A stretch of DNA of 64,000 bases. It comes from Microbacterium mangrovi. GTDB taxonomy: Bacteria; Actinomycetota; Actinomycetes; Actinomycetales; Microbacteriaceae. Numbering within the stretch: the first letter of the stretch is position 1; the number at the start of each line of letters is the position of its first letter. A program made the translations under genes and the position numbers. The stretch covers positions 148,790 through 212,789 of the forward strand of contig NZ_JTDK01000011.1 in the NCBI RefSeq assembly GCF_000802305.1, given 5' to 3'. The notes below the pieces were generated by a model. That model did not search any database, was not told where the DNA came from, and was given only the letters and a program-made list of their open reading frames with translations. Positions 26,852 through 35,523 of this stretch are shown here, piece by piece.

Positions 26852-26962
26852 CTCCACCGACAACATCGGTCGCGTCGGCGTGCACTTCTTGTCGGTGGAG
26901 CGTTCGAGGCCCCTGCTCCACCGACAAGAACGGCGCGGAGAAGGCGCAAATCTTGTCGGTTG
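26852..26962. repeat. Cluster of inverted TTGTCGGTGGAG elements upstream of mdh
   Basis: Four copies of a 12-16 nt element alternate in orientation: 26852-26863, 26886-26901, 26915-26930 and 26951-26962. The two central copies form a perfect 16-bp inverted repeat with a 13-nt loop. The 414-bp gap (26808-27221) contains these, the terminator-like hairpin at 27129-27166, and nothing else I can name. Confidence 0.7.
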
Positions 26963-27128
26963 AAAAAAGTTCGGGAAACCGCGTGACACTTCGCGGGGGA
27001 TGCCGTCTCTTCTGTGAGCGGATGAAGACGGGCGCGATCCCCAGTCGCAAATCGTCTGAGTGTCGGTCGCCCCGAACGTATCGGCCTCGGGGGGCATCCG
27101 CCGTCATTTCGGGGGAAATGACGTGAGA

Positions 27129-27166
27129 GTCCGGTGCGGAGGAATTTGAGGGCCTCCGCGCCGGAC
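27129..27166 (-). terminator. Hairpin after the ECF sigma gene
   Basis: GTCCGGTGCGGAGG (27129-27142) pairs with CCTCCGCGCCGGAC (27153-27166): 14 bp with one wobble and a 10-nt loop, 56 bp beyond the stop codon of the leftward sigma gene. Confidence 0.55.
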
Positions 27167-27221
27167 CTCGCATCGAGCGCCGAACTCATCGTGCGGCCGG
27201 TCGGTCCGTGCCGGTCGGTCG

Positions 27222-28898
27222 TCAGCCGATCAGGCCGGAGAGCAGCGCATTCAGCGTGGTGGTGGTCGTCGCCGACGCCCCGTCGGAGGTCGTCGCGGTG
27301 ACCGTGACCTCGTCGTCGCGCAGCAGCTCGGCGAGGGTCGGCTGCAGCACCACGTGCACGGCGCCGTTCGGCCCGACGGCGTCCTGCTGCGCGATGCGTC
27401 CGCCGACGGAGGTCTGCACGGTCGTTGCCGGATCGGCGGTCACCCAGAACGAGATGCGGGTGCCGTGGCCGGTGAGGGAGACGTGGACGGAGCTCAGCAC
27501 CGGCGCGGCGACCGGTCCCGGGGTCGGAGTCGGCGTCGGGGTCGGAGTCGGCGTCGGCGTGGGGGTCGGGGTCGGGCCGCCCGTCGGCTGCGGGCTCGGG
27601 GTCGGTGTCGGACTCGGAGCCGGGCTTCCCGTCGGCTGCGGGCTTCCCGTCGGCGCTGCGGTCGGAACGGACGGGGCGGTGGGTTGCGGCGTCGCGGCGG
27701 ATCCGGATGCCGGCGCCGTCGGTGCGGGCGACGGTGCCGCACCCGCCCCGGGCGGGGTCGATCCCGGCGGCGTCGGCAGCGGGGCGGAGCCGTGAGGTGT
27801 GGTCCCTGCCGCCGGCGATGCCCCGGCGCCGGGTGCCGCGGCCGAGTTCAGCGGAGCGTCCAGGGCGGGCGGCGCAGCGCCCCCGGCGGCGGCGGAGGCG
27901 GCCGGCGGGGTCTGCTGCACCAGTCGCAGCGCGACGACCGTGCCGACGGCGGCCGTCGCGACCGCGAGCGTCACGACCGATGCGACGAGCACGGTGGCCC
28001 CCGCCGGCGCGCCCGACGCCGCCGCCGATGCGGAGCCCGACGAACCCGAGCCGCCCGACACGACGGATGCCGGCATCCCGGCAGCCCCGGCCGCACCCAT
28101 CGCGACGGCGCCCCCGGCACCGGTCTGCAGATGGGCAAGATATGCGCCCGCGCCGGTGACGCCGAGCACGAGCGGCAGCAGCACGAACGCCAGACGCCGA
28201 TTCACCTCGTCGGCCTCGGCCGCGACCATCGTGCACGCGACGCAGCCGTTCAGGTGCCCCTCGATCTTCGCCGTGTCGCGCGCCGAGGAGTTGCCGCGCG
28301 CATAGGCGCCGAGACGTTCGACAGTCCAGCGGCACTCGGGCTTGTCGGACAGCGACCGCAGATGCGCCTGCACCCACGCTTCGCGCAGACCGTCGCGCGC
28401 GCGGAACGCCAGCTGGGTCGCGGCCCGGGTCGACATCCCGAGCAGCGGGGCGACCTCGGCCGGCTTCATGCCCTCGACCTCGGTGTACCAGAGCACCTCC
28501 TGCCAGCGGCTCGGAAGAGACCGGAAGGCCTGCGCGCTCGTCGAGCGATCCAGGGCCGCGTCGGCCTCGGCATCCTCAGTGGCGGGATCGGGCCGGGTGT
28601 CGAGCTCGTCGTCGGCGTCTTCGCGGTGGGCGCGGTGCCAGCTCGCGGCGACGTTGCGCACCGACGTGAGCAGGTAGGCGCGGAACGATGTGGTCGGGCC
28701 CTTGCCGCGCCGGATCGCGGAGTAGACCGCGGCGAACGCCTCCTGGGCCAGATCGTCGGCGTCGAGGGCGGGGTAGGCACGTGCGGCGGCGAGGGCGGCG
28801 GCGTTGTGGCGGCGCCAGAGCTCGGCGTACGCGGCATCCCGCCCCTTGCGCGTGGCCTCGATCAGGGATGCGTCGGAGAGGTCCGCGTCGTTGCGCAT
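27222..28898 (-). CDS. ECF sigma factor with fused anti-sigma-like, membrane and surface domains
   Basis: 558 aa. Residues 1-180 are an ECF sigma-70 factor: region 2 ([17 protein letters not shown]) and region 4 ([23 protein letters not shown]). A zinc-finger-like HC2 segment follows ([11 protein letters not shown]), then two hydrophobic helices (about 237-252 and 300-325). Next come a Pro/Ala/Thr-rich stalk with a (PT)n tract and a C-terminal beta-rich domain of about 90 residues likely outside the membrane. GGGGAC before ATG 28898 supports the start. The anti-sigma part in the same chain suggests self-controlled activity and membrane tethering. Confidence 0.85.
   Translation of the reverse strand: MRNDADLSDASLIEATRKGRDAAYAELWRRHNAAALAAARAYPALDADDLAQEAFAAVYSAIRRGKGPTTSFRAYLLTSVRNVAASWHRAHREDADDELDTRPDPATEDAEADAALDRSTSAQAFRSLPSRWQEVLWYTEVEGMKPAEVAPLLGMSTRAATQLAFRARDGLREAWVQAHLRSLSDKPECRWTVERLGAYARGNSSARDTAKIEGHLNGCVACTMVAAEADEVNRRLAFVLLPLVLGVTGAGAYLAHLQTGAGGAVAMGAAGAAGMPASVVSGGSGSSGSASAAASGAPAGATVLVASVVTLAVATAAVGTVVALRLVQQTPPAASAAAGGAAPPALDAPLNSAAAPGAGASPAAGTTPHGSAPLPTPPGSTPPGAGAAPSPAPTAPASGSAATPQPTAPSVPTAAPTGSPQPTGSPAPSPTPTPSPQPTGGPTPTPTPTPTPTPTPTPTPGPVAAPVLSSVHVSLTGHGTRISFWVTADPATTVQTSVGGRIAQQDAVGPNGAVHVVLQPTLAELLRDDEVTVTATTSDGASATTTTTLNALLSGLIG
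27519..27578 (-). repeat. (PT)n-coding low-complexity tract
   Basis: Alternating GTCGGN/GGCGTC hexamers encode about ten Pro-Thr pairs in the stalk of the sigma-factor fusion. Such tracts are prone to slip-strand length change. Confidence 0.75.
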
Positions 28899-29075
28899 GT
28901 GTCCCCTTTCATCGTGGAGTGCGCGTGCCCTCCACTGATGAGACGGGCGCCGGACTCCATTCTCACGCGAAAACGCTCGGGGAATGCTGGAACCGTGCAC
29001 GCGGGCCTCCCGGGCCCTCCGCCGCCTGCACGGTACGGTGGAGAAGACCGACCAGGGGGGAAGGCGGTATTTTCG

Positions 29076-30050
29076 ATGCCCACGTTCGACGAGATCCTGT
29101 ATCCCGAAATCGAACCGTTCGATGAGGGGATGCTGCTCGTCGGCGACGGCAACCGTCTGTACTACGAGCAGTCGGGCAACCCGGACGGCAAGCCGGTGGT
29201 GTTCCTGCACGGCGGTCCCGGGGGAGGGGTGGCGCCCTGGCACCGCCGGTTCTTCGACCCGGAGAAGTACCGCATCGTGCTCTTCGATCAGCGCGGATGC
29301 GGGCGTTCGCTTCCGCACGTCGCCGATCCTGGGGCCGAGCTGCGGTTCAACACGACGTGGCACCTGGTCGCCGACCTCGAGCTGCTGCGACGCAACCTCG
29401 GCATCCCGCGCTGGCAGGTGTTCGGCGGGTCGTGGGGGTCCGCGCTCGCGCTGGCGTACGCCGAGACGCATCCGGACTCCGTGTCGGAGATCGTGCTGCG
29501 TGGCGTGTTCACGCTGCGCCGCCACGAGCTGGAATGGTTCTACGAGGGCGGTGCGTCGGTGCTGTTCCCCGACGAGTGGGAGCGGTTCGTCGCGCCCATC
29601 CCGGTGCTGGAGCGCTCGCGCATGATCGAGGCGTACCACCGGCGGCTCAGCGACCCCGACCCGGCGGTGCACGTGCCGGCGGCGGTCGCCTGGTCGCAGT
29701 GGGAGGCGGCGACGGTGTCGCTGCATCAGGACGCGCAGCGCATCGCGGATGCCGGCGAGCCGCGCCATGCGACCGCGTTCGCGCGCATCGAGAACCACTA
29801 CTTCATGCACGGCGGCTGGCTGCGCCCGGAGCAGCTGATCGAAGACGTCGGCGCGCTGCGTGAGCGCGGCATCCCGGGCGTCATCGTGCAGGGGCGGTAC
29901 GACGTGTGCACGCCGATCATGACGGCGTGGGATCTGCACCGGGCCTGGCCGGAGGCCGAGCTGGTGATCGTGCCGGATGCCGGACACGCGGCATCCGAAC
30001 CCGGCATCGCCCGCGCGCTGCGCGCGGCAACCGACCGCTTCGCCCGCTGA
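29076..30050 (+). CDS. pip: Proline iminopeptidase (alpha/beta hydrolase)
   Basis: 324 aa. HGGPGGG oxyanion loop, DQRGCGRS, nucleophile elbow GGSWGS, Asp in QGRYDVCTP and His in DAGHAASE; these are the hallmarks of peptidase S33 prolyl aminopeptidases, which remove N-terminal proline in the cytoplasm. GGGGGGAAGG precedes the ATG. TACGGT at about 29033 is a possible -10. Read divergently from the sigma gene. Confidence 0.93.
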   Translation: MPTFDEILYPEIEPFDEGMLLVGDGNRLYYEQSGNPDGKPVVFLHGGPGGGVAPWHRRFFDPEKYRIVLFDQRGCGRSLPHVADPGAELRFNTTWHLVADLELLRRNLGIPRWQVFGGSWGSALALAYAETHPDSVSEIVLRGVFTLRRHELEWFYEGGASVLFPDEWERFVAPIPVLERSRMIEAYHRRLSDPDPAVHVPAAVAWSQWEAATVSLHQDAQRIADAGEPRHATAFARIENHYFMHGGWLRPEQLIEDVGALRERGIPGVIVQGRYDVCTPIMTAWDLHRAWPEAELVIVPDAGHAASEPGIARALRAATDRFAR

Positions 30051-30168
30051 CGCGCCCGTTCGGGTGTCATCTTCTGCGCGATGAACCCGCGGAAGTCGGC
30101 ACCTGAACAGCCGGTTGCGGGCTGAATCCACTCTGGCGCGCGGCGCGCTTCGCCGACAGTATGGGCTC

Positions 30169-31533
30169 ATGGCAGACGAAGAGCTGATCCCTGTTTTCGA
30201 CCGTCTGGTCGGGTCCGACTCCATCGAGCGCAATCGGCTGGGCGAGAAGTCGCTCCTTCCCGAGACCGCGTACCAGGTGGTGCACGACGAGTCGCTGCTC
30301 GACGGCAATGCGCGACTCAACCTCGCGACGTTCGTGACGACGTGGATGGATGACCACGCCAACCGGCTCTACGCCGAGTCGTACGACAAGAACATGATCG
30401 ACAAGGACGAGTACCCCTCGACGGCGTCGGTCGAGGAGCACTGCTGGCGCATCCTCGCCGACCTGTGGCACGCGCCCAGCGTCGAGAACGCGATCGGCTG
30501 CTCCACGACCGGGTCGAGCGAGGCGTGCATGCTCGGCGGGCTCGCGTTCAAGCGCCGCTGGCAGCACGCGCGCCGGGCGGCCGGCAAGTCGACCGAGAAG
30601 CCCAACCTCATCATGTCCAGCGCGGTGCAGGTGTGCTGGGAGAAGTTCTGCAACTACTTCGACGTCGAGGCGCGCTACGTGCCGGTCTCCGAGGAGCACC
30701 CGGTGCTCGACGGCCACGACCTCGAGAAGTACGTCGACGAGAACACGATCGGCGTCGTCGTCATCATGGGCCAGACCTACATCGGCGCGTACGAGCCCGT
30801 GCAGAAGGTCGCGGACGCGCTGGATGCCATCCAGGCCTCCACCGGGCTCGACATCCCGATCCACGTCGACGGGGCATCGGGCGCGATGATCGCGCCGTTC
30901 CTGCAGCCCGAGCTGGAGTGGGACTTCCGCGTGCCGCGTGTGCACTCGATCTCGACGTCGGCGCACAAGTACGGAGCCGTGTACCCGGGTCTCGGCTGGG
31001 TCGTCTGGCGCGACCTCGACGCGCTTCCCGACGACCTGATCTTCCGGGTGAGCTACCTGGGCGGTTCGATGCCGACCTTCGCGCTCAACTTCTCGCGCCC
31101 GGGCGCCCAGGTGCTGCTGCAGTACTACGCGTTCCTCCGCCTCGGCCACGAGGGGTTCCGCGCCATGCAGGGCGGTTCGCGCGCCGTCGCCGAGCACCTC
31201 TCGTCGAAGATCGCCGAGATGGGACCCTTCAAGCTGCGGTCGACCGGCAGCGACATCCCCGTGTTCGCGTGGGAGCTGGACTCGTCGGTGGAGCGCAACT
31301 GGAACCTTTACCACCTCAGCGACCGGCTGCGCATGCGCGGCTGGCTGGTTCCGACCTACCCGATGCCGCCGGACCTCGAAGAGATCCTCGTGCAGCGGGT
31401 CGTGGTCCGAGCGGATTTCAGCCGGGACATGGCCGACAAGCTGCTGAACGACATCGCCGCCGAGGTCGACTACCTCGAGAAGCTGGAGTCGCCGATGCCG
31501 GTCGAGGGACAGACCCCGCACTTCGCCCACTGA
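30169..31533 (+). CDS. gadB: Glutamate decarboxylase (PLP-dependent)
   Basis: 454 aa, normal for the family. [14 protein letters not shown] (cofactor phosphate region), [16 protein letters not shown] lysine K267 in STSAHKYG, and RPGAQVL. Converts glutamate to GABA with proton consumption, giving acid resistance when a GABA antiporter is present; none is adjacent. The N-terminus lacks the long calmodulin-type extension. ATG 30169 is the only good in-frame start. Confidence 0.94.
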   Translation: MADEELIPVFDRLVGSDSIERNRLGEKSLLPETAYQVVHDESLLDGNARLNLATFVTTWMDDHANRLYAESYDKNMIDKDEYPSTASVEEHCWRILADLWHAPSVENAIGCSTTGSSEACMLGGLAFKRRWQHARRAAGKSTEKPNLIMSSAVQVCWEKFCNYFDVEARYVPVSEEHPVLDGHDLEKYVDENTIGVVVIMGQTYIGAYEPVQKVADALDAIQASTGLDIPIHVDGASGAMIAPFLQPELEWDFRVPRVHSISTSAHKYGAVYPGLGWVVWRDLDALPDDLIFRVSYLGGSMPTFALNFSRPGAQVLLQYYAFLRLGHEGFRAMQGGSRAVAEHLSSKIAEMGPFKLRSTGSDIPVFAWELDSSVERNWNLYHLSDRLRMRGWLVPTYPMPPDLEEILVQRVVVRADFSRDMADKLLNDIAAEVDYLEKLESPMPVEGQTPHFAH

Positions 31534-31540
31534 GCGCGGC

Positions 31541-31600
31541 GGCGGCGTGAGCCGGTCGAAGGGCCCCGAAGGCGGAGGTTCTTCGACCGGCTCAGCCGCC
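31541..31600 (+). terminator. Terminator-like hairpin after glutamate decarboxylase
   Basis: The arm at 31541-31561 pairs with 31581-31600 (CTTCGACCGGCTCAGCCGCC) over about 20 bp with one bulge and a 19-nt loop, starting seven bases after the stop. The core GAGCCGGTCGAAG is the same dispersed palindrome that makes up the repeats that follow. Confidence 0.6.
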
Positions 31601-31644
31601 AATGCTGCGCCCGGTCTGAGGGGGCTGGTCCGGGCGGGCTGAGC

Positions 31645-31900
31645 GTCGGCCCGGGCGGGCTGAGCTTGTCGAAGCCGCATGTCGCCCGGCCCTTGGGCGT
31701 CGGCCCGGGCGGGCTGAGCTTGTCGAAGCCCAATGGCGCCTGGTTCTTGGGTGTCGGCCCGGGCGGGCTGAGCTTGTCGAAGCCCAATGGCGCCTGGTTC
31801 TTGGGTGTCGGCCCGGGCGGGCTGAGCTTGTCGAAGCCCAATGGCGCCCGGTCCTTGGCGTCGGCCCGGGCGGGCTGAGCTAGTCGAAGCCCAATGGCTC
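31645..31900. repeat. 54-bp tandem repeat with GGGCTGAGCTTGTCGAAG core
   Basis: The core occurs at 31657, 31711, 31765, 31819 and 31872 (spacing 54, 54, 54, 53), after a partial copy at 31636. Units are nearly identical and contain no variable spacers. Together with the hairpin before it, this fills most of the 471-bp gap upstream of the DUF222/HNH gene. Confidence 0.9.
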
Positions 31901-31944
31901 ACAACGCGGGACGTGGTGCGGATGGGTTGCCGCAGTGCATGAGT

Positions 31945-31960
31945 TCGTTCTTATGTTCGA
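31945..31960 (+). promoter_or_regulatory. LexA (SOS) box-like site before the DUF222/HNH gene
   Basis: TCGTTCTTATGTTCGA matches 11 of the 14 defined positions of the actinobacterial LexA consensus TCGAACRNNYGTTCGA. It ends nine bases before a promoter, TTGTGC (31970-31975)-N17-TAGGCT (31993-31998), which lies six bases before the ATG. A reverse-orientation relative sits before the second DUF222-like gene. Confidence 0.45.
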
Positions 31961-32004
31961 GACTATCCCTTGTGCATCCCGCTTGCGTTGCGTAGGCTTG
32001 TGGC

Positions 32005-33630
32005 ATGGTCGAAGTCACCGTCACTCATCTGGAACCGCTCGTGGAGGCGGTGCAGAGTGTGGATGCCGGCTGGCTGTCCGCGCTCGGTGGCGGGTTTCCG
32101 TCGGCGGTGGTCGATGACGATGTGGAGGCGATGACCGACGCGGGCCTGCTCGCGGTGAATGAGGCGTTGGCGGGGGTGGCGCGTCGGGTGCAGGCGTTGC
32201 AGGCGCGCATCGCGCACGGGATCAGCAGGCGGTCGGCCCGGGAACTGGGTGTGGATGGTCTGGCCCGCAAGGCCGGGTTCCGGTCGGCGGAGAAGCTGAT
32301 CGCGGCGACCACGGGCGGTCATGTCGGGGACGCGAAGAAGCTGGTCCAGGTCGGGGATGCCACCGCGGGGCGGATGACGTTCAGTGGGGAACGCGCCCCC
32401 GCGAGGCACCCGCACGTGGCCGCGGCGATCGAGGCGGGGTCGTTGAGTGTGGCGTGCGCGGGTGCGATCACGACCCTGCTGGATCGGGTGGCGTGCCGGG
32501 CCGACCGGGCCCTGCTGGCGCAGGCGGAGCAGACTCTGGTGGAGCAGGCGGCCGGGTTGTCGCTGTCCGAGTTGCAGGTGGTGTTGCGGCGGGCGGAGGC
32601 GTGGTTGGACCCGGACGGGCTGGAACCGAAGCTCGAGAATCTGCGGGATGCCCGGTTCTTGAGGATCTGGGAAGACCAGCACGGCATGATCAACCTCGAC
32701 GGACGCCTGGACCCCGCGACCGGCGCCCCGATCAAAGCCGCCATCGACGCCCTGGTGACCGCGCAGATCCGCGCCATGCGCGGCCACAACCACCCCGACC
32801 ACGGAGCCGGGGACGGGGCAGCGGGCGACGGTGGATGGAGCTGGAGCGACGGCGGCAAGCCCGCCACGGCTGCTGACGGCGCACCCGCGGCCGATGCGAG
32901 CAATGCCAATGCGGCTGATCCCGGTCTGCGTAATGCCGGTGCGGGCGATGCCGGCGCGAGCAATGACGGCTCGAGCGGTAGCGGCGCGAGTGGTGCAGGT
33001 GATGCGGGAACGACCGGTGCTGGTGCTGGTGCGGGTGTGGGTGGGCCGGTGGAGCGGCGCACGATCGTGCAGTTGCAGGCGGACGCGCTGTCCGCTCTCG
33101 CGAAGATCGGACTCGGCTCCGAGAACGCCCCCGCCCCGCTGGCGACCACGACCGTGGTGGTGCGGATCCCGCTGGAGGCCCTCACCACCGGGACCGGGGT
33201 GGCGACCATCGACGGCCTCACCCAACCCGTCGACGCCGGCACCGCCCGCCGCATGGCCGCGGACGCGGAGATCATCCCGATCGTCCTCGGGAGCAAAAGT
33301 GAGGTCCTCGACTACGGCCGGTCCCGCCGGTTGTTCTCCAAAGCGCAAAGGATCGCCCTGGTGGAACGTGACGGCGGATGCGCGTCCTGTGCCGCCCCAC
33401 CGGGGATGTGTGAAGTCCATCACCTGACCTGGTGGTCCCGCGGTGGCAGAACCGACCTGGACGACGGGATCCTGCTGTGCACCAGCTGCCACCACACGAT
33501 CCACAAACACGACTGGGACATCACCATCGATGACACCGGGGTGTGGTTCCTCCCGCCCGCTCACATCGACCCGACCCGCACACCCCGGCGCGGCGGACGA
33601 CGCCGCCACGACTACCAACCCGCCGCCTGA
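32005..33630 (+). CDS. DUF222 and HNH endonuclease domain protein (13E12-repeat family)
   Basis: 541 aa. The N-terminal 230 residues fit DUF222 (RRVQALQARIAHGI, LSVACAGAITTLLDR). A low-complexity Ala/Gly/Asp/Asn insert occupies about 270-350. The C-terminal HNH domain has CASC, CEVHHL and LLCTSCHHTIHK with zinc cysteines. Such genes occur in many copies in actinobacteria; function uncertain, possibly mobile or DNA-repair linked. The mRNA is probably leaderless. Confidence 0.88.
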   Translation: MVEVTVTHLEPLVEAVQSVDAGWLSALGGGFPSAVVDDDVEAMTDAGLLAVNEALAGVARRVQALQARIAHGISRRSARELGVDGLARKAGFRSAEKLIAATTGGHVGDAKKLVQVGDATAGRMTFSGERAPARHPHVAAAIEAGSLSVACAGAITTLLDRVACRADRALLAQAEQTLVEQAAGLSLSELQVVLRRAEAWLDPDGLEPKLENLRDARFLRIWEDQHGMINLDGRLDPATGAPIKAAIDALVTAQIRAMRGHNHPDHGAGDGAAGDGGWSWSDGGKPATAADGAPAADASNANAADPGLRNAGAGDAGASNDGSSGSGASGAGDAGTTGAGAGAGVGGPVERRTIVQLQADALSALAKIGLGSENAPAPLATTTVVVRIPLEALTTGTGVATIDGLTQPVDAGTARRMAADAEIIPIVLGSKSEVLDYGRSRRLFSKAQRIALVERDGGCASCAAPPGMCEVHHLTWWSRGGRTDLDDGILLCTSCHHTIHKHDWDITIDDTGVWFLPPAHIDPTRTPRRGGRRRHDYQPAA

Positions 33631-33659
33631 CACCCATGCGCCAGGGACGCCTGCCATGC

Positions 33660-33875
33660 GGGCTGAGCCTGTCGAAGCCCAACGCCCCGGGCACGCCTGC
33701 CCTTCGACAAGCGCAGGGCGCCCGATCAGGCGGGCTGAGCCTGTCGAAGCCCAACGCCCCGGCACGCCTGCCCTTCGACAAGCTCAGGGCGCCCGGCCAG
33801 GCGGGCTGAGCCTGTCGAAGCCCAACGCCCCGGCACGCCTGCCCTTCGGCAAGCTCAGGGCGCCCGGCGGGGGCT
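33660..33875. repeat. About 72-bp tandem repeat containing a TGTCGAAG/CTTCGACA palindrome
   Basis: GGCTGAGCCT occurs at 33661, 33733 and 33804. Each unit holds GGGCTGAGCCTGTCGAAG and, inverted, CCCTTCGACAAGCTCAGGG, so each can fold as a hairpin. It fills the gap between the converging DUF222 and GMC genes and may end transcription from both sides. Confidence 0.88.
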
Positions 33876-33891
33876 CAGGGCTCGCGGCGGC

Positions 33892-35523
33892 TCAGCGGCC
33901 GCGCACGAGGTCGGCGGCGACCTCGCCGATCACGATCGAGGGCGCGTTCGTGTGCCCGCGGATCACGGTCGGCATGATCGAGGCATCGGCGACGCGCAGC
34001 CCGTCGACGCCCCGGACGCGCAGTTCCGGATCGACGACGGATGCCGCATCCGCCCCCATCCGCGCCGTGCCGGCCGGGTGGTAGAGGGTGTGCGAATACT
34101 GACGCAGGGTGAGCTCGGCCCGCTCGCGGGGGGACAGCCCGTCGCTGCCGGCCGGCTGGATCCACCCGCCGGTGAGGTGCTCCCGCAGGGCCTCCGTCTG
34201 CAGGAGCCGATCGCACTCGAGCAGCCCTTCGATCATCGCGCCGGCGTCGTGACCATCGGCATCCGACAGGTAAGCGGGGTCGATCAGAGGCTTCCGGTGA
34301 GGGTCGGCGGAAGCCAGCCGGATCGTGCCGCGACTGACCGGCCGCAGCAGGATCGCCCCGACCGAGACGCCCTCGTCGGGAACCGGCACCAGTCCCTCGC
34401 CGACGTACGGGACGGGCGCGAAGATGATCTCGATGTCGGGCAGGCCGTCGGGTTCGCCGCGAGAGTCCGCGACCGAGGTGCGGATGAAGCCATACGCCTC
34501 GGCGACGTTCGAGGTCAGCATCCCACGTCGCCGGGCGAAGTAGTTCGCGAGCTCGGCGGGTCGCTCGGCGCCGTACAGCGTGCCGCCGATGGCCGCCGGG
34601 GCGAGCCCGGCGAGCAGGTGGTCCTGCAGATTCGCGCCCACCTCGGGGGAGTCGACGACGACGCCGACGCCGTGCTCCGACAGGTGCTCCGCCGGGCCGA
34701 TGCCCGACAGCATCAGCAGCTGCGGGGTGTTCACCGCACCGCCGCACAGGATCACCTCGCGCTTGGCACGGGCATGCCGGGTGACGCCGTCCAGGTCGAC
34801 GTAGACGCCGGTGGCGCGAGGTGCGGCATCCGGATCCGCGTTCGTGTCGAACGTCACGCGACGCACGAACGCGCCGGTCACGATGCGCAGGTTGCGCCTC
34901 TTCGCGGCCGGCTTCAGGTACGAGTCCACGGTGGATGCCCGGGCACCGCGGTGCTCCGTGACCATCGTCTGGCTGAACCCCGGACGATCGGGCAGGTTGG
35001 CCGGCACCACCGGGTGCCCGGCCTCGGCCGCCGCGCGCAGGAAGGCGGCCGTGTGCGGGCGCGGGTCGCGCTGATGCTCGACCGGCTGGACGCCGTCTGC
35101 ACCCTGGGTCGGTTCGTCCGGGTCGTCCGTGCGCTCCACCCGCCGGAAGTAGGGAACAAGCTCCTCCCAGGACCACCGGGGCCCCGCGGCATCCGCCCAC
35201 TCGTCGTAGTCGGCAGCGAAGCCGCGCACCCACATCATGGCGTTCAGCGACGACGACCCGCCCAGCACCTTGCCGCGCGGCCAGAACACCGTCCGGTCGT
35301 TCAGCTGCGGCTGCGGAACCGTGTCGTAGTTCCAGTCGTTCGGCCCGCGGAACAGCTTGCCGAACGCGGCCGGGATGTGGATGTTGAGGTCGGTGTCGCG
35401 TCCGCCCGCCTCGAGCAGCAGCACGGAGACCGCCGGATCCTCCGAGAGCCGGGCGGCGAGGGCGGCTCCCGCCGAACCGGCGCCCACGATGACGTAGTCG
35501 GCGGTGAGGTCGGGTGCGCTCAC
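33892..35523 (-). CDS. GMC-family FAD oxidoreductase (choline/alcohol dehydrogenase-like)
   Basis: 543 aa. FAD-binding GAGSAGAALAARL at the N-terminus, the GMC signature GGSSSLNAMMWVRG near 85-98, and the C-terminal HPAGTARMG histidine segment. GTG at 35523 overlaps the aldehyde dehydrogenase stop (GTGA). It could oxidise an alcohol whose aldehyde the upstream enzyme then handles, as in choline-to-betaine pathways, but the substrate is not known. Confidence 0.88.
   Translation of the reverse strand: MSAPDLTADYVIVGAGSAGAALAARLSEDPAVSVLLLEAGGRDTDLNIHIPAAFGKLFRGPNDWNYDTVPQPQLNDRTVFWPRGKVLGGSSSLNAMMWVRGFAADYDEWADAAGPRWSWEELVPYFRRVERTDDPDEPTQGADGVQPVEHQRDPRPHTAAFLRAAAEAGHPVVPANLPDRPGFSQTMVTEHRGARASTVDSYLKPAAKRRNLRIVTGAFVRRVTFDTNADPDAAPRATGVYVDLDGVTRHARAKREVILCGGAVNTPQLLMLSGIGPAEHLSEHGVGVVVDSPEVGANLQDHLLAGLAPAAIGGTLYGAERPAELANYFARRRGMLTSNVAEAYGFIRTSVADSRGEPDGLPDIEIIFAPVPYVGEGLVPVPDEGVSVGAILLRPVSRGTIRLASADPHRKPLIDPAYLSDADGHDAGAMIEGLLECDRLLQTEALREHLTGGWIQPAGSDGLSPRERAELTLRQYSHTLYHPAGTARMGADAASVVDPELRVRGVDGLRVADASIMPTVIRGHTNAPSIVIGEVAADLVRGR

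Noticed and set aside
31645..31900. CRISPR-like regular repeats
   Set aside because: Whole 54-bp units repeat with no variable spacers and no cas genes nearby; it is a tandem array of a dispersed palindrome.
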